Notes: a model not told the origin generated them from the letters alone. Positions 1 to 9,335 are shown, counted from the stretch's first letter. The stretch: 46,241 nucleotides of DNA from Thermoleophilia bacterium (GCA_014874175.1 JACWAD010000043.1:1-46241); one strand, 5' to 3'. A program made the numbers and translations.

Positions 1-1222
1 ACCAGAGGCAGACAGGAATCTGCGTCGAGTAAAAGAGCTGGCCGGGCAGTGCTACCATGCAGTCCACCAGGTCGGCCTCGATGATGTTCTTCCTAATATC
101 GCCCTCGCCTGACTGGTTCGATGACATGGAGCCGTTCGCCAGCACGAAGCCGGCCAGCCCCGTGCGCGCCAGGTGATAAATGAAATGCTGCACCCAGGCG
201 AAGTTGGCGTTGCCCTTGGGCGGCACGCCGTAGGCCCAGCGCTTGTCGGCCTTGAGCAGTTCGCCGCGCCAGTCGCTGTCATTAAACGGCGGGTTGGCCA
301 GCACGTAATCGGCCTTGAGGTCGGGGTTCCCGTCGTTGTGGAAGGTGTCGCCGTGGGCGATCCGGGCGTCGATGCCGCGGATGGCCAGGTTCATCTTGGC
401 CAGGCGCCAGGTGGTGTAGTTTGATTCCTGCCCGTAGATGGCGATATCACCGAGGTTGCCGCTATGGGCTTCGATGAACTTCTCGCTGCTGACGAACATG
501 CCGCCGGAGCCGCAGCAGGGGTCGTAAACGCGGCCCTGGTACGGCGCCAGTATCTCCACCAGCACGCGCACCACGCGGGAAGGCGTATAGAACTGGCCGC
601 CCTTCTTGCCCTCGGCGCTGGCGAACATGGCCAGGAAATATTCGTAGACGCGGCCGAGGATGTCCTTGGCGCGGTCGGCGGGGCTGCCGAGGCCGATGTC
701 GCTGACCAGGTTGATAAGCTGGCCGAGGCGTTGCTTGTCGAGGCCGGGGCGGGCGTAATCCTTGGGCAGCACTCCCTTGAGCGAGGGATTGTCGCGCTCG
801 ATGGCGCTCATGGCATCATCGACGAGCTTGCCGATGGCGGGCTGGGGCGCGCTGGCCTTCAGATGCGCCCAGCGGGCTTCCTGCGGCACCCAGAAGATGT
901 TGACGGCGCGGTACTCGTCCGGGTCTTCGGGGTCGGCGCCCTCGGCCACCTGCGCGGTCAGTTCTTCGTGCTTGGCCCCGAAGGCGTCGGAGATGTACTT
1001 GAGGAAGATGAGGCCGAGGACGACGTGCTTGTACTCGGCGGCGTCCATGTTGTTGCGCAGGGCGTCGGCTGCCTGCCAAAGCTTCTGCTCGAAACCGATA
1101 TGGCCGCCATTTGCGGGCTTTTTGGCTGAGGCCCGGTTTGGCTTTGCTTTTTTCCGGGCGGCAGGTTCTTCAGGCCTGGCATCCGTCCCGGACTTTATGG
1201 CCCCCTTGGGTCTTCTTGCCAT
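1..1222 (-). CDS. hsdM: Type I restriction-modification system DNA methylase subunit M (N6-adenine), 3' part cut by the left window edge
   Basis: Reverse-strand frame starts [15 protein letters not shown]... and contains [51 protein letters not shown] and the NPPF motif ([12 protein letters not shown]). The frame is open to base 1 and absent from the ORF track because it has no stop in the window. Confidence 0.93.
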   Translation of the reverse strand, partial: MARRPKGAIKSGTDARPEEPAARKKAKPNRASAKKPANGGHIGFEQKLWQAADALRNNMDAAEYKHVVLGLIFLKYISDAFGAKHEELTAQVAEGADPEDPDEYRAVNIFWVPQEARWAHLKASAPQPAIGKLVDDAMSAIERDNPSLKGVLPKDYARPGLDKQRLGQLINLVSDIGLGSPADRAKDILGRVYEYFLAMFASAEGKKGGQFYTPSRVVRVLVEILAPYQGRVYDPCCGSGGMFVSSEKFIEAHSGNLGDIAIYGQESNYTTWRLAKMNLAIRGIDARIAHGDTFHNDGNPDLKADYVLANPPFNDSDWRGELLKADKRWAYGVPPKGNANFAWVQHFIYHLARTGLAGFVLANGSMSSNQSGEGDIRKNIIEADLVDCMVALPGQLFYSTQIPVCLW

Positions 1223-1441
1223 AAAACCTCCAGGTCAACTCCGGATTCCCAATGATGGAGACGGCAGCGGACAGAATTATATCACCCGTAACTTGGGAAG
1301 TAGCGAGAATATTCCAAAGCTTTAGGGCCTATCCCGGCAGGCATATTCTGCTTCGGCCGGCTGCAAAGGCCATGGGCTGCGACTATAACCTTTTCGCTCG
1401 GCCTCGCCACGAACAGCCTACCGAGATAGGCCCTCAGAAGC

Positions 1442-1468
1442 AAAAAAGCCGCCACAATCGGCGGCTTT
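1442..1468 (-). terminator. Rho-independent terminator downstream of tRNA-Asp
   Basis: Minus strand: AAAGCCGCC-GATTGT-GGCGGCTTT followed by a T-run; sits just 3' of tRNA-Asp. Confidence 0.75.
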
Positions 1469-1479
1469 GCAGTTAAAAA

Positions 1480-1557
1480 TGGCGGGAGCGACGGGACTCG
1501 AACCCGCGACCTCCGGCGTGACAGGCCGGCGTTCTGAACCGACTGAACTACGCCCCC
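1480..1557 (-). tRNA. tRNA-Asp(GTC), CCA encoded
   Basis: Cloverleaf: acceptor GGGGGCG/CGCTCCC, anticodon arm CCGGC-CTGTCAC-GCCGG, T-arm GCGGG-TTCGAGT-CCCGT, terminal CCA. Confidence 0.97.
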
Positions 1558-1689
1558 AAGCCAGACTCAATTGTACGAAAGACCGCCCCGGAAAGGAAAT
1601 GAACCGGCTGATCTTTCGTGAAGACAAATAATAGGGGAAGGCGTACAGCAGGTCAAACTGGAAATCCGCACACCGCTTAAGCGGGGTTT

Positions 1690-1716
1690 AAAAAAGCGGC
1701 CTCCGAAGGAGGCCGC
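1690..1716 (-). terminator. Rho-independent terminator, probably for the DUF2769-like gene pair
   Basis: 9-bp perfect stem GCGGCCTCC-TTC-GGAGGCCGC followed by six T on the minus strand. Confidence 0.65.
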
Positions 1717-1974
1717 AAGGAAAGTGCTAGTGTGCTGCCGGACTAATCGTCACAAGAGCCACCCGGGCGGCTCAAGCCCCAGCCGCTATCGTCAAACGTC
1801 AAGTCAACGACATTCCCCAGTTTCTTCACTTTGGGACGCACGTAAATCCTACCCACCGCTTACCCCTTTGTTGAATTATTACAAACCAAATCATTATAAG
1901 ATCGGTCATGTAAAAAAACAATCAGGGAATTCCCGTAGAAAAACTTTCAAAACCGGGGAATTTTCAAGCCGGGT

Positions 1975-2361
1975 TCAGGCGCTGCCGCTTAGGCAAAAAT
2001 AAGTGCTTCCCAACTTGTTTTGCTGCCAGACGACGCAGTCCGGACACTGGCACATTTTCCCCTCGTCCAGATCGCCGCAATTTGACTTGCCGACAGCTTC
2101 CGAACAATAAAGCTCCTGCATACCAGCGGGTTTTGGCTCGGTAAAAGAGTGCTTTTTGCCCACCACGTTCTTTTCCAGCTCCTGCATGTCCATTTCATAC
2201 GCCTCGGGATGCAAATGATATTCCTTTAGAATTTCACCCACCTTCAGCCTGAACAGCCGCCACTCCTCATTTTTTGCGGCGATGCACGCACTTTTTAGCT
2301 GCACCGGGCAGACCGGGCAGAGGCATTTTCCGTAGTTGCTGATATTCAGTTTTACAGTCAC
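1975..2361 (-). CDS. Cys-rich protein, DUF2769-like
   Basis: CLCPVCPVQLKSAC ... LYCSEAVGKSNCGDL ... CQCPDCVVW ... YFCLSGSA; GTG start overlaps the upstream stop (GTGA). Confidence 0.6.
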   Translation of the reverse strand: MTVKLNISNYGKCLCPVCPVQLKSACIAAKNEEWRLFRLKVGEILKEYHLHPEAYEMDMQELEKNVVGKKHSFTEPKPAGMQELYCSEAVGKSNCGDLDEGKMCQCPDCVVWQQNKLGSTYFCLSGSA

Positions 2362-2711
2362 CGCTCCACCTCCGCGGCGCTGCCAAGCAGGCAGTAATTG
2401 CTTTTGCTAAGTCCGGCCTCCAGCTGCACCGGGCAGGCGGGGCAGAGGCACTTTTTCCGGCTGCTTAGGTCTTCACATGAAGATTTGCCGATGGCGCAGT
2501 AAATCCCGGGCATTATCGCGGGAGGAGGCATGAGCCCCTCCCTCTCGATCGCCTCGGCCCTGGGCGCCAGCTCCTCTTCCTGGCCGCGGACGCAGGCGCT
2601 GCTGCGGTTGACCGGGCAGCCGCCGCAGAGGCAGGCATTATAGGAATCGCGGTTGTAGTCAACTTTGGCCGTGTCCGCTCCTCGATCCGCTGCAGGCAGA
2701 TAACGTATCAC
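2358..2711 (-). CDS. Cys-rich protein, DUF2769-like (tandem paralogue)
   Basis: CLCGGCPVNRSSAC ... IYCAIGKSSCEDL ... CLCPACPVQLE ... YCLLGSA; same Cys layout as the neighbouring ORF. Confidence 0.6.
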   Translation of the reverse strand: MIRYLPAADRGADTAKVDYNRDSYNACLCGGCPVNRSSACVRGQEEELAPRAEAIEREGLMPPPAIMPGIYCAIGKSSCEDLSSRKKCLCPACPVQLEAGLSKSNYCLLGSAAEVER

Positions 2712-2834
2712 TTATTTTGAACCCTTCAGGCGAACTTGAAACCCGCTTTTGACAATTCAGGCGAAATAAATATCACTGATATGAACTTGCTCAAGGCAAA
2801 AAGGCGAGGCGGACATTTCCGGACAGGCGGGTGT

Positions 2835-5390
2835 TTAGGCCAGGCGCCCGCGCCTGCCCTGCAGAAATTTAAGCAGCTCAAACCAGGCAATGCTGGCAAA
2901 ACCTGCTACAAAAGAGACACCGATGTCAACAGGCTTCAGCTGCTCGAAAAGAAACAGGCTCTTCAGGAATGGCACGTAAAGCACCAGGCCCAGGAAGACA
3001 GGAACGCTTCCCAAGAGCAGCCAGAGAGCGCGGTTCCTGATGCGAATAGTCTCAAATATAGTTTTGGACCAGGACCTGTTGGTCAGAATCAGGCCCAGGT
3101 TGGCGAAAATTAGGGTCGTGTAGGTCATGGCCCGGATCGTGCCCAAGCCGTGGCCGCGGTAATAAAAGAAAGCGTAGAAAAACAGCACGATTGCCAGCAC
3201 GCTTAAGCCCTGCAGCGCGCTGAGCGACAGGGCGCGGCGGCCAAAGAGGGGCGCGCGCGGATTGCGGGGAGGCCTGCGCATCACGTCCGCCTCTTCGGGC
3301 TCAGCCTCAAAGACGACGGAGCTGGCAGGGTCAATTATCAGCTCCAGGAAGACAACATGGACCGGCATCAAGATCAGAGGCCAGCCCAGCAGCACCGGCA
3401 CAATGGTCAGCCCGACAACAGGCACATGGACGGCGACGATGTATGCCATTGCCTTTTTGATATTGTCATAAATCCTCCGCCCCAGCCGCACGGCGCGTAC
3501 GATCGAGGAGAAATCGTCGTCAAGCAGCACCATCGCCGCCGACTCGCGGGCCACATCCGTGCCGCGGCCGCCCATGGCGATGCCGATGGCGGCCGCCTTC
3601 AGCGCCGGCGAGTCGTTGACGCCGTCCCCCGTCATGGCCACCACCTCGCCCCCGGCGGCAAGAGCCTGGACCAGCCGCAACTTCTGCTCCGGGACGACGC
3701 GCGCAAAAATATTAGCTGATCGGACGCGGCGCCTAAGCTCCTCATCCGGCATCTGTTCCAGCTCGGGGCCGGTAATCACCTCCTCGCCACCCCTAAGTCC
3801 CATCTGGCGCGCAATGTTTAGCGCCGTCCCCGGATAATCGCCGGTCATCATGATGACGCGGATGCCGGCGCGGTAACATTCTTTAATAGCTTCCGGCACT
3901 TCCGGCCGCAATGGATCCGAGAGGCCCAGCAGCCCGACAAACTCAAAATCGAAGTCATGCTGCCTTGAAGGAAGCGCATCGTTCAGGCGAAAGCGGGCCC
4001 GCCCCACTCCCAGCACCCGCTGGCCGGCCTCCGCCAGCCGGCTGATCTCCCGGTCCAGCTCCTGCAACCGGTTGCCGCCTAAATGGCACAAGTCTGCAAT
4101 TGCCTCCGGGGCGCCCTTGGCGGCAATGACATACTCGTCGCCATCCGGTGACCGCCAGACCTGGGACAGCGCCATCAGCTCTTCCGATAGCGGATAGGAC
4201 TGGACAAGCTTCCAGTTGTCGTGCAGGTGCTCGGTACGGGCCAGCTCATGTTCGCCCAGGCGCCGGATCGCTTTCTCCATCGGGTCGAAGGGATCCCTCT
4301 GGCTGGCCAGAATGCCGTACTCAACAAGCTGGTGGAAATCTTCAGGGATTCCCCCTGCTCCAATTCCTTTCCCCAGGTCAAAATACTTGCCATTGACGAC
4401 AAGACTGCCGGCAGCCATCCGGTTAAGCGTGAGGGTGCCGGTCTTGTCGACACAGAGCGCCGTCGCCGCCCCCAGGGTCTCAACCGCCGGCATGCGCCTG
4501 GTAAGCACCCGGTTCTTTGATATTTTCCAGGCACCCAGGGCCAGAAAAACTGCCAGGACTACCGGGAACTCCTCCGGCAGCGTGGCCATCGCCAGGGTTA
4601 TGCCCGCCAGGAGGCCGCCCAGCCAGTCTCCCCGGGTGGCGCCATAAGCCACAGCAACAATGACGCAGAGCGAAAGCCCGATGGCGGCCAGGTTGCGCAC
4701 CAGCCGCTTCGTCTGGAGTTGCAGGATGGTGGCCCTGGGCTCGATTGCCTCCAGAGACTTGCCAATCTGACCCATTTGCGTGGCGCCGCCGGTTTTTTCC
4801 ACCTTGGCCAGGCCGCGGCCCCGAACAACAAGCGTGCCGGAGTAGATAAAGGGAAGGCCGTCGCCGCCCGGCCTGGCCGCCCGCGCCCCGCCGCGGGCGT
4901 CTTTTAGCACCGGCGCCGACTCGCCGGTGAGCAGGGACTCATCCACGTAAAGATTTTCGCTGAAAGAGAGCCTGGCGTCTGCGGGCACGCGGTCGCCTTC
5001 ATCGATAACGATGATGTCGCCCCGCACTACCTCCCTGCCGGCGATACGGCTGACTTTGCCGCCGCGGATGACGCGCGCCCGGGGGCTGGAAAGTCCCCTG
5101 AGCGCCTCCAGGGCGCGCTCGCTCTTGCGCTCCTGGTAGAAAGTAATACTCATTACCACAAAAACGAAAAAAAGCAAAAGGAAAGCTTCTTCGAGGTTGC
5201 CAAGGGCAAGGTAGAGGCTGCCCGCGGCCATCAGTAGCAGGAACATCGGCTCGCGGGCAACATCAAGCGCGATTCGAGGAAGGCTGCGCCTGCCGGCGGA
5301 AGGCAGCTCGTTGTAACCTTCAGACTGAAGGCGCTTTCGCGCCTGCGCCCGGGAAAGTCCACTAATGGATGATATGTCAACCTGCCGCAA
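2835..5390 (-). CDS. Cation-transporting P-type ATPase (P2 / Ca2+-ATPase-like)
   Basis: CVDKTGTLTLN phosphorylation motif, LTGES, MTGDGVNDSPALKAAAIGIAMG hinge, PEEFPVVLAVFLALGAW in M4, N-terminal cation-ATPase domain (GLSRAQARKRLQSEGYNEL). Confidence 0.95.
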   Translation of the reverse strand: MRQVDISSISGLSRAQARKRLQSEGYNELPSAGRRSLPRIALDVAREPMFLLLMAAGSLYLALGNLEEAFLLLFFVFVVMSITFYQERKSERALEALRGLSSPRARVIRGGKVSRIAGREVVRGDIIVIDEGDRVPADARLSFSENLYVDESLLTGESAPVLKDARGGARAARPGGDGLPFIYSGTLVVRGRGLAKVEKTGGATQMGQIGKSLEAIEPRATILQLQTKRLVRNLAAIGLSLCVIVAVAYGATRGDWLGGLLAGITLAMATLPEEFPVVLAVFLALGAWKISKNRVLTRRMPAVETLGAATALCVDKTGTLTLNRMAAGSLVVNGKYFDLGKGIGAGGIPEDFHQLVEYGILASQRDPFDPMEKAIRRLGEHELARTEHLHDNWKLVQSYPLSEELMALSQVWRSPDGDEYVIAAKGAPEAIADLCHLGGNRLQELDREISRLAEAGQRVLGVGRARFRLNDALPSRQHDFDFEFVGLLGLSDPLRPEVPEAIKECYRAGIRVIMMTGDYPGTALNIARQMGLRGGEEVITGPELEQMPDEELRRRVRSANIFARVVPEQKLRLVQALAAGGEVVAMTGDGVNDSPALKAAAIGIAMGGRGTDVARESAAMVLLDDDFSSIVRAVRLGRRIYDNIKKAMAYIVAVHVPVVGLTIVPVLLGWPLILMPVHVVFLELIIDPASSVVFEAEPEEADVMRRPPRNPRAPLFGRRALSLSALQGLSVLAIVLFFYAFFYYRGHGLGTIRAMTYTTLIFANLGLILTNRSWSKTIFETIRIRNRALWLLLGSVPVFLGLVLYVPFLKSLFLFEQLKPVDIGVSFVAGFASIAWFELLKFLQGRRGRLA

Positions 5391-5608
5391 GGCGCCCCGC
5401 TTTTATCTGGCAAAACTGCTGTCAGGCTTTGCCTTTAAGTCCCGTGATTCTAACACTAAAGAACCGGTCGCAATGCTCGAGAGCGGCGCCACCGGCGGCT
5501 TTTGCGGACAGGATTCACCTTCAGACAGCGCTCAGGCGCCGCCGGGATCGAAAAACCGCTGGCTTGGCTAAGGATGGCAATCCCGGGCAGGCTTGTTACA
5601 CTTAAAAC

Positions 5609-6262
5609 ATGTGCGGCAGCTTCCAGCAACCCGGCAGCATCAGAATTTTTGAAGAATTTGCCCGCCTGACCGGCTCGCCTTTAAACCGCCTATTAGGGGC
5701 AGAAGCAGCAGGGGCAGGCGAGCGCACATTAAGGCCGTTTAATGAAGCCCTGGTCATATTTGCCGGAGAGGACGGCGGCCTGAAGCTTGCACCAATTTAC
5801 TGGCAGTTGATCCACGACTGGGAAAAAGAGTTTAAATCCCGGTACACCTGCTTCAACGTCAGGGCTGAATCCCTGGACAAGCCGCATAACCACAAGCTCC
5901 TTCTCTCCCGCCGCTGCATCTTTCCCGCAGCCGGCTTTTTTGAAAACAGGCATGCAGATGGCGAGCCGCTCAGGCCGCGGCAGGTCTACAAGTTCAGCCT
6001 GCCCGGCCAAAGCCTGATGGCCCTGGGAGGCATTTACTCTGTCTGGACAAATCCTGGAAACGAACAAGACCGCCGGTTGAGCGCAGCCATCATTACGGTA
6101 AGGCCAAACCCCGCAGTCGGCAAAATACACAGCCGCATGCCATTAATTGTGCCCCCGGAACGGATCTGCGGCTGGCTGGACCCTGGCCTTAATGACACAG
6201 AAAAAATAAAAGAAATGATCCGCCCCTATGAAGGCCGGCTGGAGGCTGAGCGGCGCAGCTAG
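5609..6262 (+). CDS. SOS response-associated peptidase family protein (SRAP, YedK/HMCES-like)
   Basis: Starts MCG (catalytic Cys2); FNVRAES, SRRCIFPAAGFFEN, IHSRMPLIVPPE motifs of the SRAP family. Confidence 0.92.
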   Translation: MCGSFQQPGSIRIFEEFARLTGSPLNRLLGAEAAGAGERTLRPFNEALVIFAGEDGGLKLAPIYWQLIHDWEKEFKSRYTCFNVRAESLDKPHNHKLLLSRRCIFPAAGFFENRHADGEPLRPRQVYKFSLPGQSLMALGGIYSVWTNPGNEQDRRLSAAIITVRPNPAVGKIHSRMPLIVPPERICGWLDPGLNDTEKIKEMIRPYEGRLEAERRS

Positions 6263-6520
6263 GTGAAAAACTGTGATCACCCGGGCAATGTTCTGGGGCT
6301 TGAGAATTATTTTTCGCTCCAGGAAGCGAATAATAACAGAGGGCCGGCCGGATAAAAGCATCCGATCCTATACTGGTGGAGCTAAAGGGATGAAAACAAC
6401 CGCCTCTTTCGACAGAAGGCGGCGGGAGTCTGACCGCGAAATGATAACCGATGAATGGATTATCTCTGTCATGAAAACGCCCATTCGCAAGGAGAAACAA
6501 GCTGACGGGCGCGGGGCGCG

Positions 6521-6700
6521 GGCCTCACTCAAGAGGTGGTCGCTGAAAGAATGGGGACGACCAAAAGCGCCATCTCCAGGCTGGAGGCTGCCGGGATAGT
6601 TTCCCCATCGGTGACGACGCTTAAGAAGTACGCTCAGGCGATTGGCCGCGAGGTTAAGATCGAACTCGTACCTGCTACCAGAATCAGGACGAAGTGGCCA
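6521..6700 (+). pseudogene. C-terminal remnant of an XRE-family (HigA-like) antitoxin
   Basis: GLTQEVVAERMGTTKSAISRLEAAGIVSPSVTTLKKYAQAIGREVKIELVPA; the N-terminal part is missing (in-frame TGA immediately upstream). Confidence 0.65.
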
Positions 6701-7524
6701 GAAGGGTCGGCTCCAACCCCAGCTCTGTCATGCGTTGGCGAGATGCCCGTGACAGGGATCCAAGGCAGGGGCTTAAGCCAAAGCCCGCCACCGGCCGCCC
6801 TGCGAAACTGACGCCCTCCCAGAAGAAACGCCTGACCAAGCTGCTGCTAAAGGGCGCCATGGCCAGCGGCTACCGCACCGAGCTATGGACCACCGCCCGC
6901 ATCGCCGAAATCATCAACCGGAATTTCGGCGTCACCTACCACCGCGACCACGTCGGCCGCCTCCTGGCCTCGCTGGGGTTCAGCTACCAAAAGCCCGAGA
7001 GGCGCGCCCTTGGGCGTGACGATAAGGCCATCGAAGAATGGAAGCGCAAGGAGTGGCCCTGGGTAAAAAAACGCTCAGCGGCTGGGCGCCCACATAGTGT
7101 TTGTGGACGAATCCGGATTTTTGAAGGCGCCGCCGGTCAGAAACACCTGGGGGCTTATGGGGCAGACACCGGTTGTCCGCCACCATCAGGTCCGCCAGCG
7201 CATCTCGGTGATATCGGGCCTGTCGGTCAGCCCTAAAAGGCGGCGCCTGGGCGTGTATTTCAATCTGCATGAAAAGAACATCCGCCAGGCCGAGGTCATT
7301 ACCTTTCTGACTACCTGCTTAAGGCACTGCGGGGCTATGTCATCGTCGTGTGGGACAACAGTCGTACCCACAGGGGGGCTCAGATTAGAGACTTTTTGAA
7401 AGGAAAGCGGCGGCTGCATCTTGAGGCCCTTCCCTCTTACGCGCCGCAGCTCAACCCCGCCGAGGGGATCTGGTCGCAAGCGAAGAATACCCTGGCCAAT
7501 GGCCGGCCGGGCTTGGTTGAATAA
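6694..7524 (+). pseudogene. IS630-family transposase, two frameshifts
   Basis: VARRVGSNPSSVMRWR HTH and GYRTELWTTARIAEIINRNFGVTYHRDHVGRLLASLGFSYQKP; then IVFVDESGF (D1), VIVVWDNSRTHR (D2), LNPAEGIWSQAKN (E) in shifted frames; shifts at ~7065-7072 and ~7310. Confidence 0.87.
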
Positions 7525-7637
7525 CTTCGATGCATCTGGTTGACACACTTGATGACATCTAAAGCTCGCAGAGCAATCTTCGTGCCTGCATCCATAAATC
7601 CGATCTTCCCCTTTTTTTGTCCTGATTGTTGCTTTGC

Positions 7638-7949
7638 TTATGCAGAGGTCAATATTTGCTTCCGAGTTAGCAGGATAAGCAACACAAGAAATGCTGGCAT
7701 GAAAGCCTTTACTGTGATGGTCCCGCTGTGGTCGCGGTGGCTGTGCCCGTTATAGTGACGCCATGCGTGCCCTTCTGTAAGGGTGCCCCTGGACGAACGA
7801 AGTAAATTAGTGACTGTTGCCTGTTCCGCCTGCGAGAGGTTCGGATCTCTGAGTGTCATTATGCTTTTATCAGCATCAACCTGAGCCTGTGCCTCCGTTG
7901 TTGACCCGGAGAAACCTTGATAAATAACATATCCGACAACGCCTACCAA
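7638..7949 (-). CDS. Hypothetical small membrane protein, possibly truncated
   Basis: Frame shows a hydrophobic N-terminal helix (FFIGSVAVVILVGVVGYVIYQGF, partly upstream of the listed start) and a C-terminal hydrophobic helix; no recognised family. Confidence 0.3.
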   Translation of the reverse strand: MVGVVGYVIYQGFSGSTTEAQAQVDADKSIMTLRDPNLSQAEQATVTNLLRSSRGTLTEGHAWRHYNGHSHRDHSGTITVKAFMPAFLVLLILLTRKQILTSA

Positions 7950-8222
7950 AATTACTACGGCAACAGACCCTATGAAGAAAACTTATTTATCTATTGAAAC
8001 AAGGGCAATATGTGATGGTCTACTTCACTCCAAAAATGGAATTTCCAATAGTCTGCGTCACCAAGGTCAAAATTGCAACTAATCCAGGGAACGTCTGAAC
8101 AAGCCAGCATCGAAAGCGACTTGATGCCTGAGGTCATCGATTTCCATTGATATTTTCTTATAGACTGCATATATCGCTGATTTCATGGGCCTTTATTGAC
8201 CCATTTCCTGATTTATGGCGCA

Positions 8223-8530
8223 CTAGATCTGTTGATACAATAATTGTTTCCTGACCAGGTAGAGGTTGGCGAGGCTAAAGAGCGTGAACTGCTGCGCCGC
8301 GTTTTTGATGATGCCGCGGTACCTGACCTTGCGATAGCCGAATATGCATTTGACCACGTGATACGGATGTTCACCCCTGGCCCGAGTCTGACTCATGCGA
8401 CTGTTTCGCTGCCTATCTTTCTTGCTGAGCTTTTGCCCTCGGGCTGCCTTCTTCGATACACACCATTTCACGCCCCGCGCTTCAAATTCCTGTTGCTTGT
8501 GGCGTCAACGATGGTGCCTTCCCTAGGCCC
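8223..8530 (-). pseudogene. IS5-family transposase, C-terminal part, internally deleted
   Basis: REGTIVDA immediately followed (frame change) by HKQQEFEARGVKWCVSKKAARGQKLSKKDRQRN...TRARGEHPYHVVKCIFGYRKVRYRGIIKNAAQQFTLFSLANLYLVRKQLL. Confidence 0.75.
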
Positions 8531-8539
8531 TTCCGGCAG

Positions 8540-8558
8540 CTATTCTATGATAGAATAG
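8540..8558. repeat. 19-bp perfect palindrome (9-bp arms, 1-nt centre)
   Basis: ctattctat-g-atagaatag at the junction of the two IS5 fragments. Confidence 0.85.
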
Positions 8559-8583
8559 CCAAAAGTCAACCGAGGAGGTAATC

Positions 8584-8994
8584 TTGAAACAACCCAGTTT
8601 CGCCACTCTGGCTTACGCAGGCAAGAAAAAGCAGACCAGGAAAGAGAAATTCCTTTCCGAGATGTACCAGATTATCCCCTGGAGGCAACTTGTGCGGCTG
8701 ATAAACCCGTATTATCCCAAGGCAGGAAACGGCCGCGCGCCCATGGGCGTCGAGAAAATGCTCAGAATCTACTTCATGCAGCAGTGGTTCAGCCTCTCAG
8801 ATCCGGCCATGGAAGACGCCCTCTACGACTCAAACGCCATGGTTCGCTTCGCCGGCATCGATTTAAGCTCAGATCCGGTTCCTGATGAGAGCACCATCCT
8901 TAAGTTCAGACATCTTCTGGAGAAGCACAATCTCACCAGGCGGATATTCGCCAGCACCTGCCGCCACCTGGAAGAACACGGCTTGATGCTGGGG
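8584..8994 (+). pseudogene. IS5-family transposase, N-terminal part
   Basis: MKQPSFATLAYAGKKKQTRKEKFLSEMYQIIPWRQLVRLINPYYPKAGNGRAPMGVEKMLRIYFMQQWFSLSDPAMEDALYDSNAMVRFAGIDL...VPDESTILKFRHLLEKHNL...EEHGLML, then homology ends. Confidence 0.87.
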
Positions 8995-9067
8995 AAAGAG
9001 GGAATGGAAAAATCTGCGAGTGTAAAACTGGCGTATAATAATTGCGGGATTAGCAGGTGAAAAGTGG

Positions 9068-9142
9068 TGGTGGGCGATGGCGGATTTGAACCACCGACCC
9101 CCTGCTTGTAAGGCAGGTGCTCTCCCGCTGAGCTAATCGCCC
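9068..9142 (-). tRNA. tRNA-Val(TAC), CCA encoded
   Basis: Acceptor GGGCGAT/ATCGCCC, anticodon arm CCTGC-CTTACAA-GCAGG, T-arm GGTGG-TTCAAAT-CCGCC, CCA. Confidence 0.97.
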
Positions 9143-9148
9143 CATAAC

Positions 9149-9245
9149 TGGATTTTGGACTTCGGACTTTGGATACTGGATAACCCAATGGGTTTTTAAT
9201 TTTTACGTTCTTTCCAAAGTCCAATATCCAAAACCCAATGTCCGG
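9149..9245. repeat. Pair of inverted 7-nt-phased repeat arrays (heptamer element)
   Basis: TGGATTT|TGGACTT|CGGACTT|TGGATAC|TGGATAA ... TTTCCAA|AGTCCAA|TATCCAA|AACCCAA|TGTCCGG. Confidence 0.85.
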
Positions 9246-9251
9246 GTGTTC

Positions 9252-9327
9252 TGGTGCCCCCAGGGGAATTCGAATCCCCGCCGCCGCCTTGAAAGGGCGG
9301 TGTCCTGGGCCACTAGACGATGGGGGC
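9252..9327 (-). tRNA. tRNA-Glu(TTC), CCA encoded
   Basis: GCCCCCA acceptor, anticodon arm CCGCC-CTTTCAA-GGCGG, T-arm GGGGATTCGAATTCCCC, CCA. Confidence 0.97.
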
Positions 9328-9335
9328 AAGCAGAC

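Noticed and set aside
464-1129. Long + strand ORFs at 464-1129 and 762-1325
   Set aside because: Antisense to hsdM, whose minus-strand frame has clear family motifs; shadow ORFs in GC-rich DNA.
5609-6262. SRAP gene as a novel defence component
   Set aside because: SRAP/YedK proteins are widespread DNA-repair genes; no specific defence partners here.
7065-7072. Classical -1 ribosomal frameshift at A_AAA_AAA in IS630
   Set aside because: A -1 shift leads to ACG CTC AGC GGC TGG GCG CCC ACA TAG, a quick stop; the DDE frame needs +1 (or -2), so only slippage or mutation fits.
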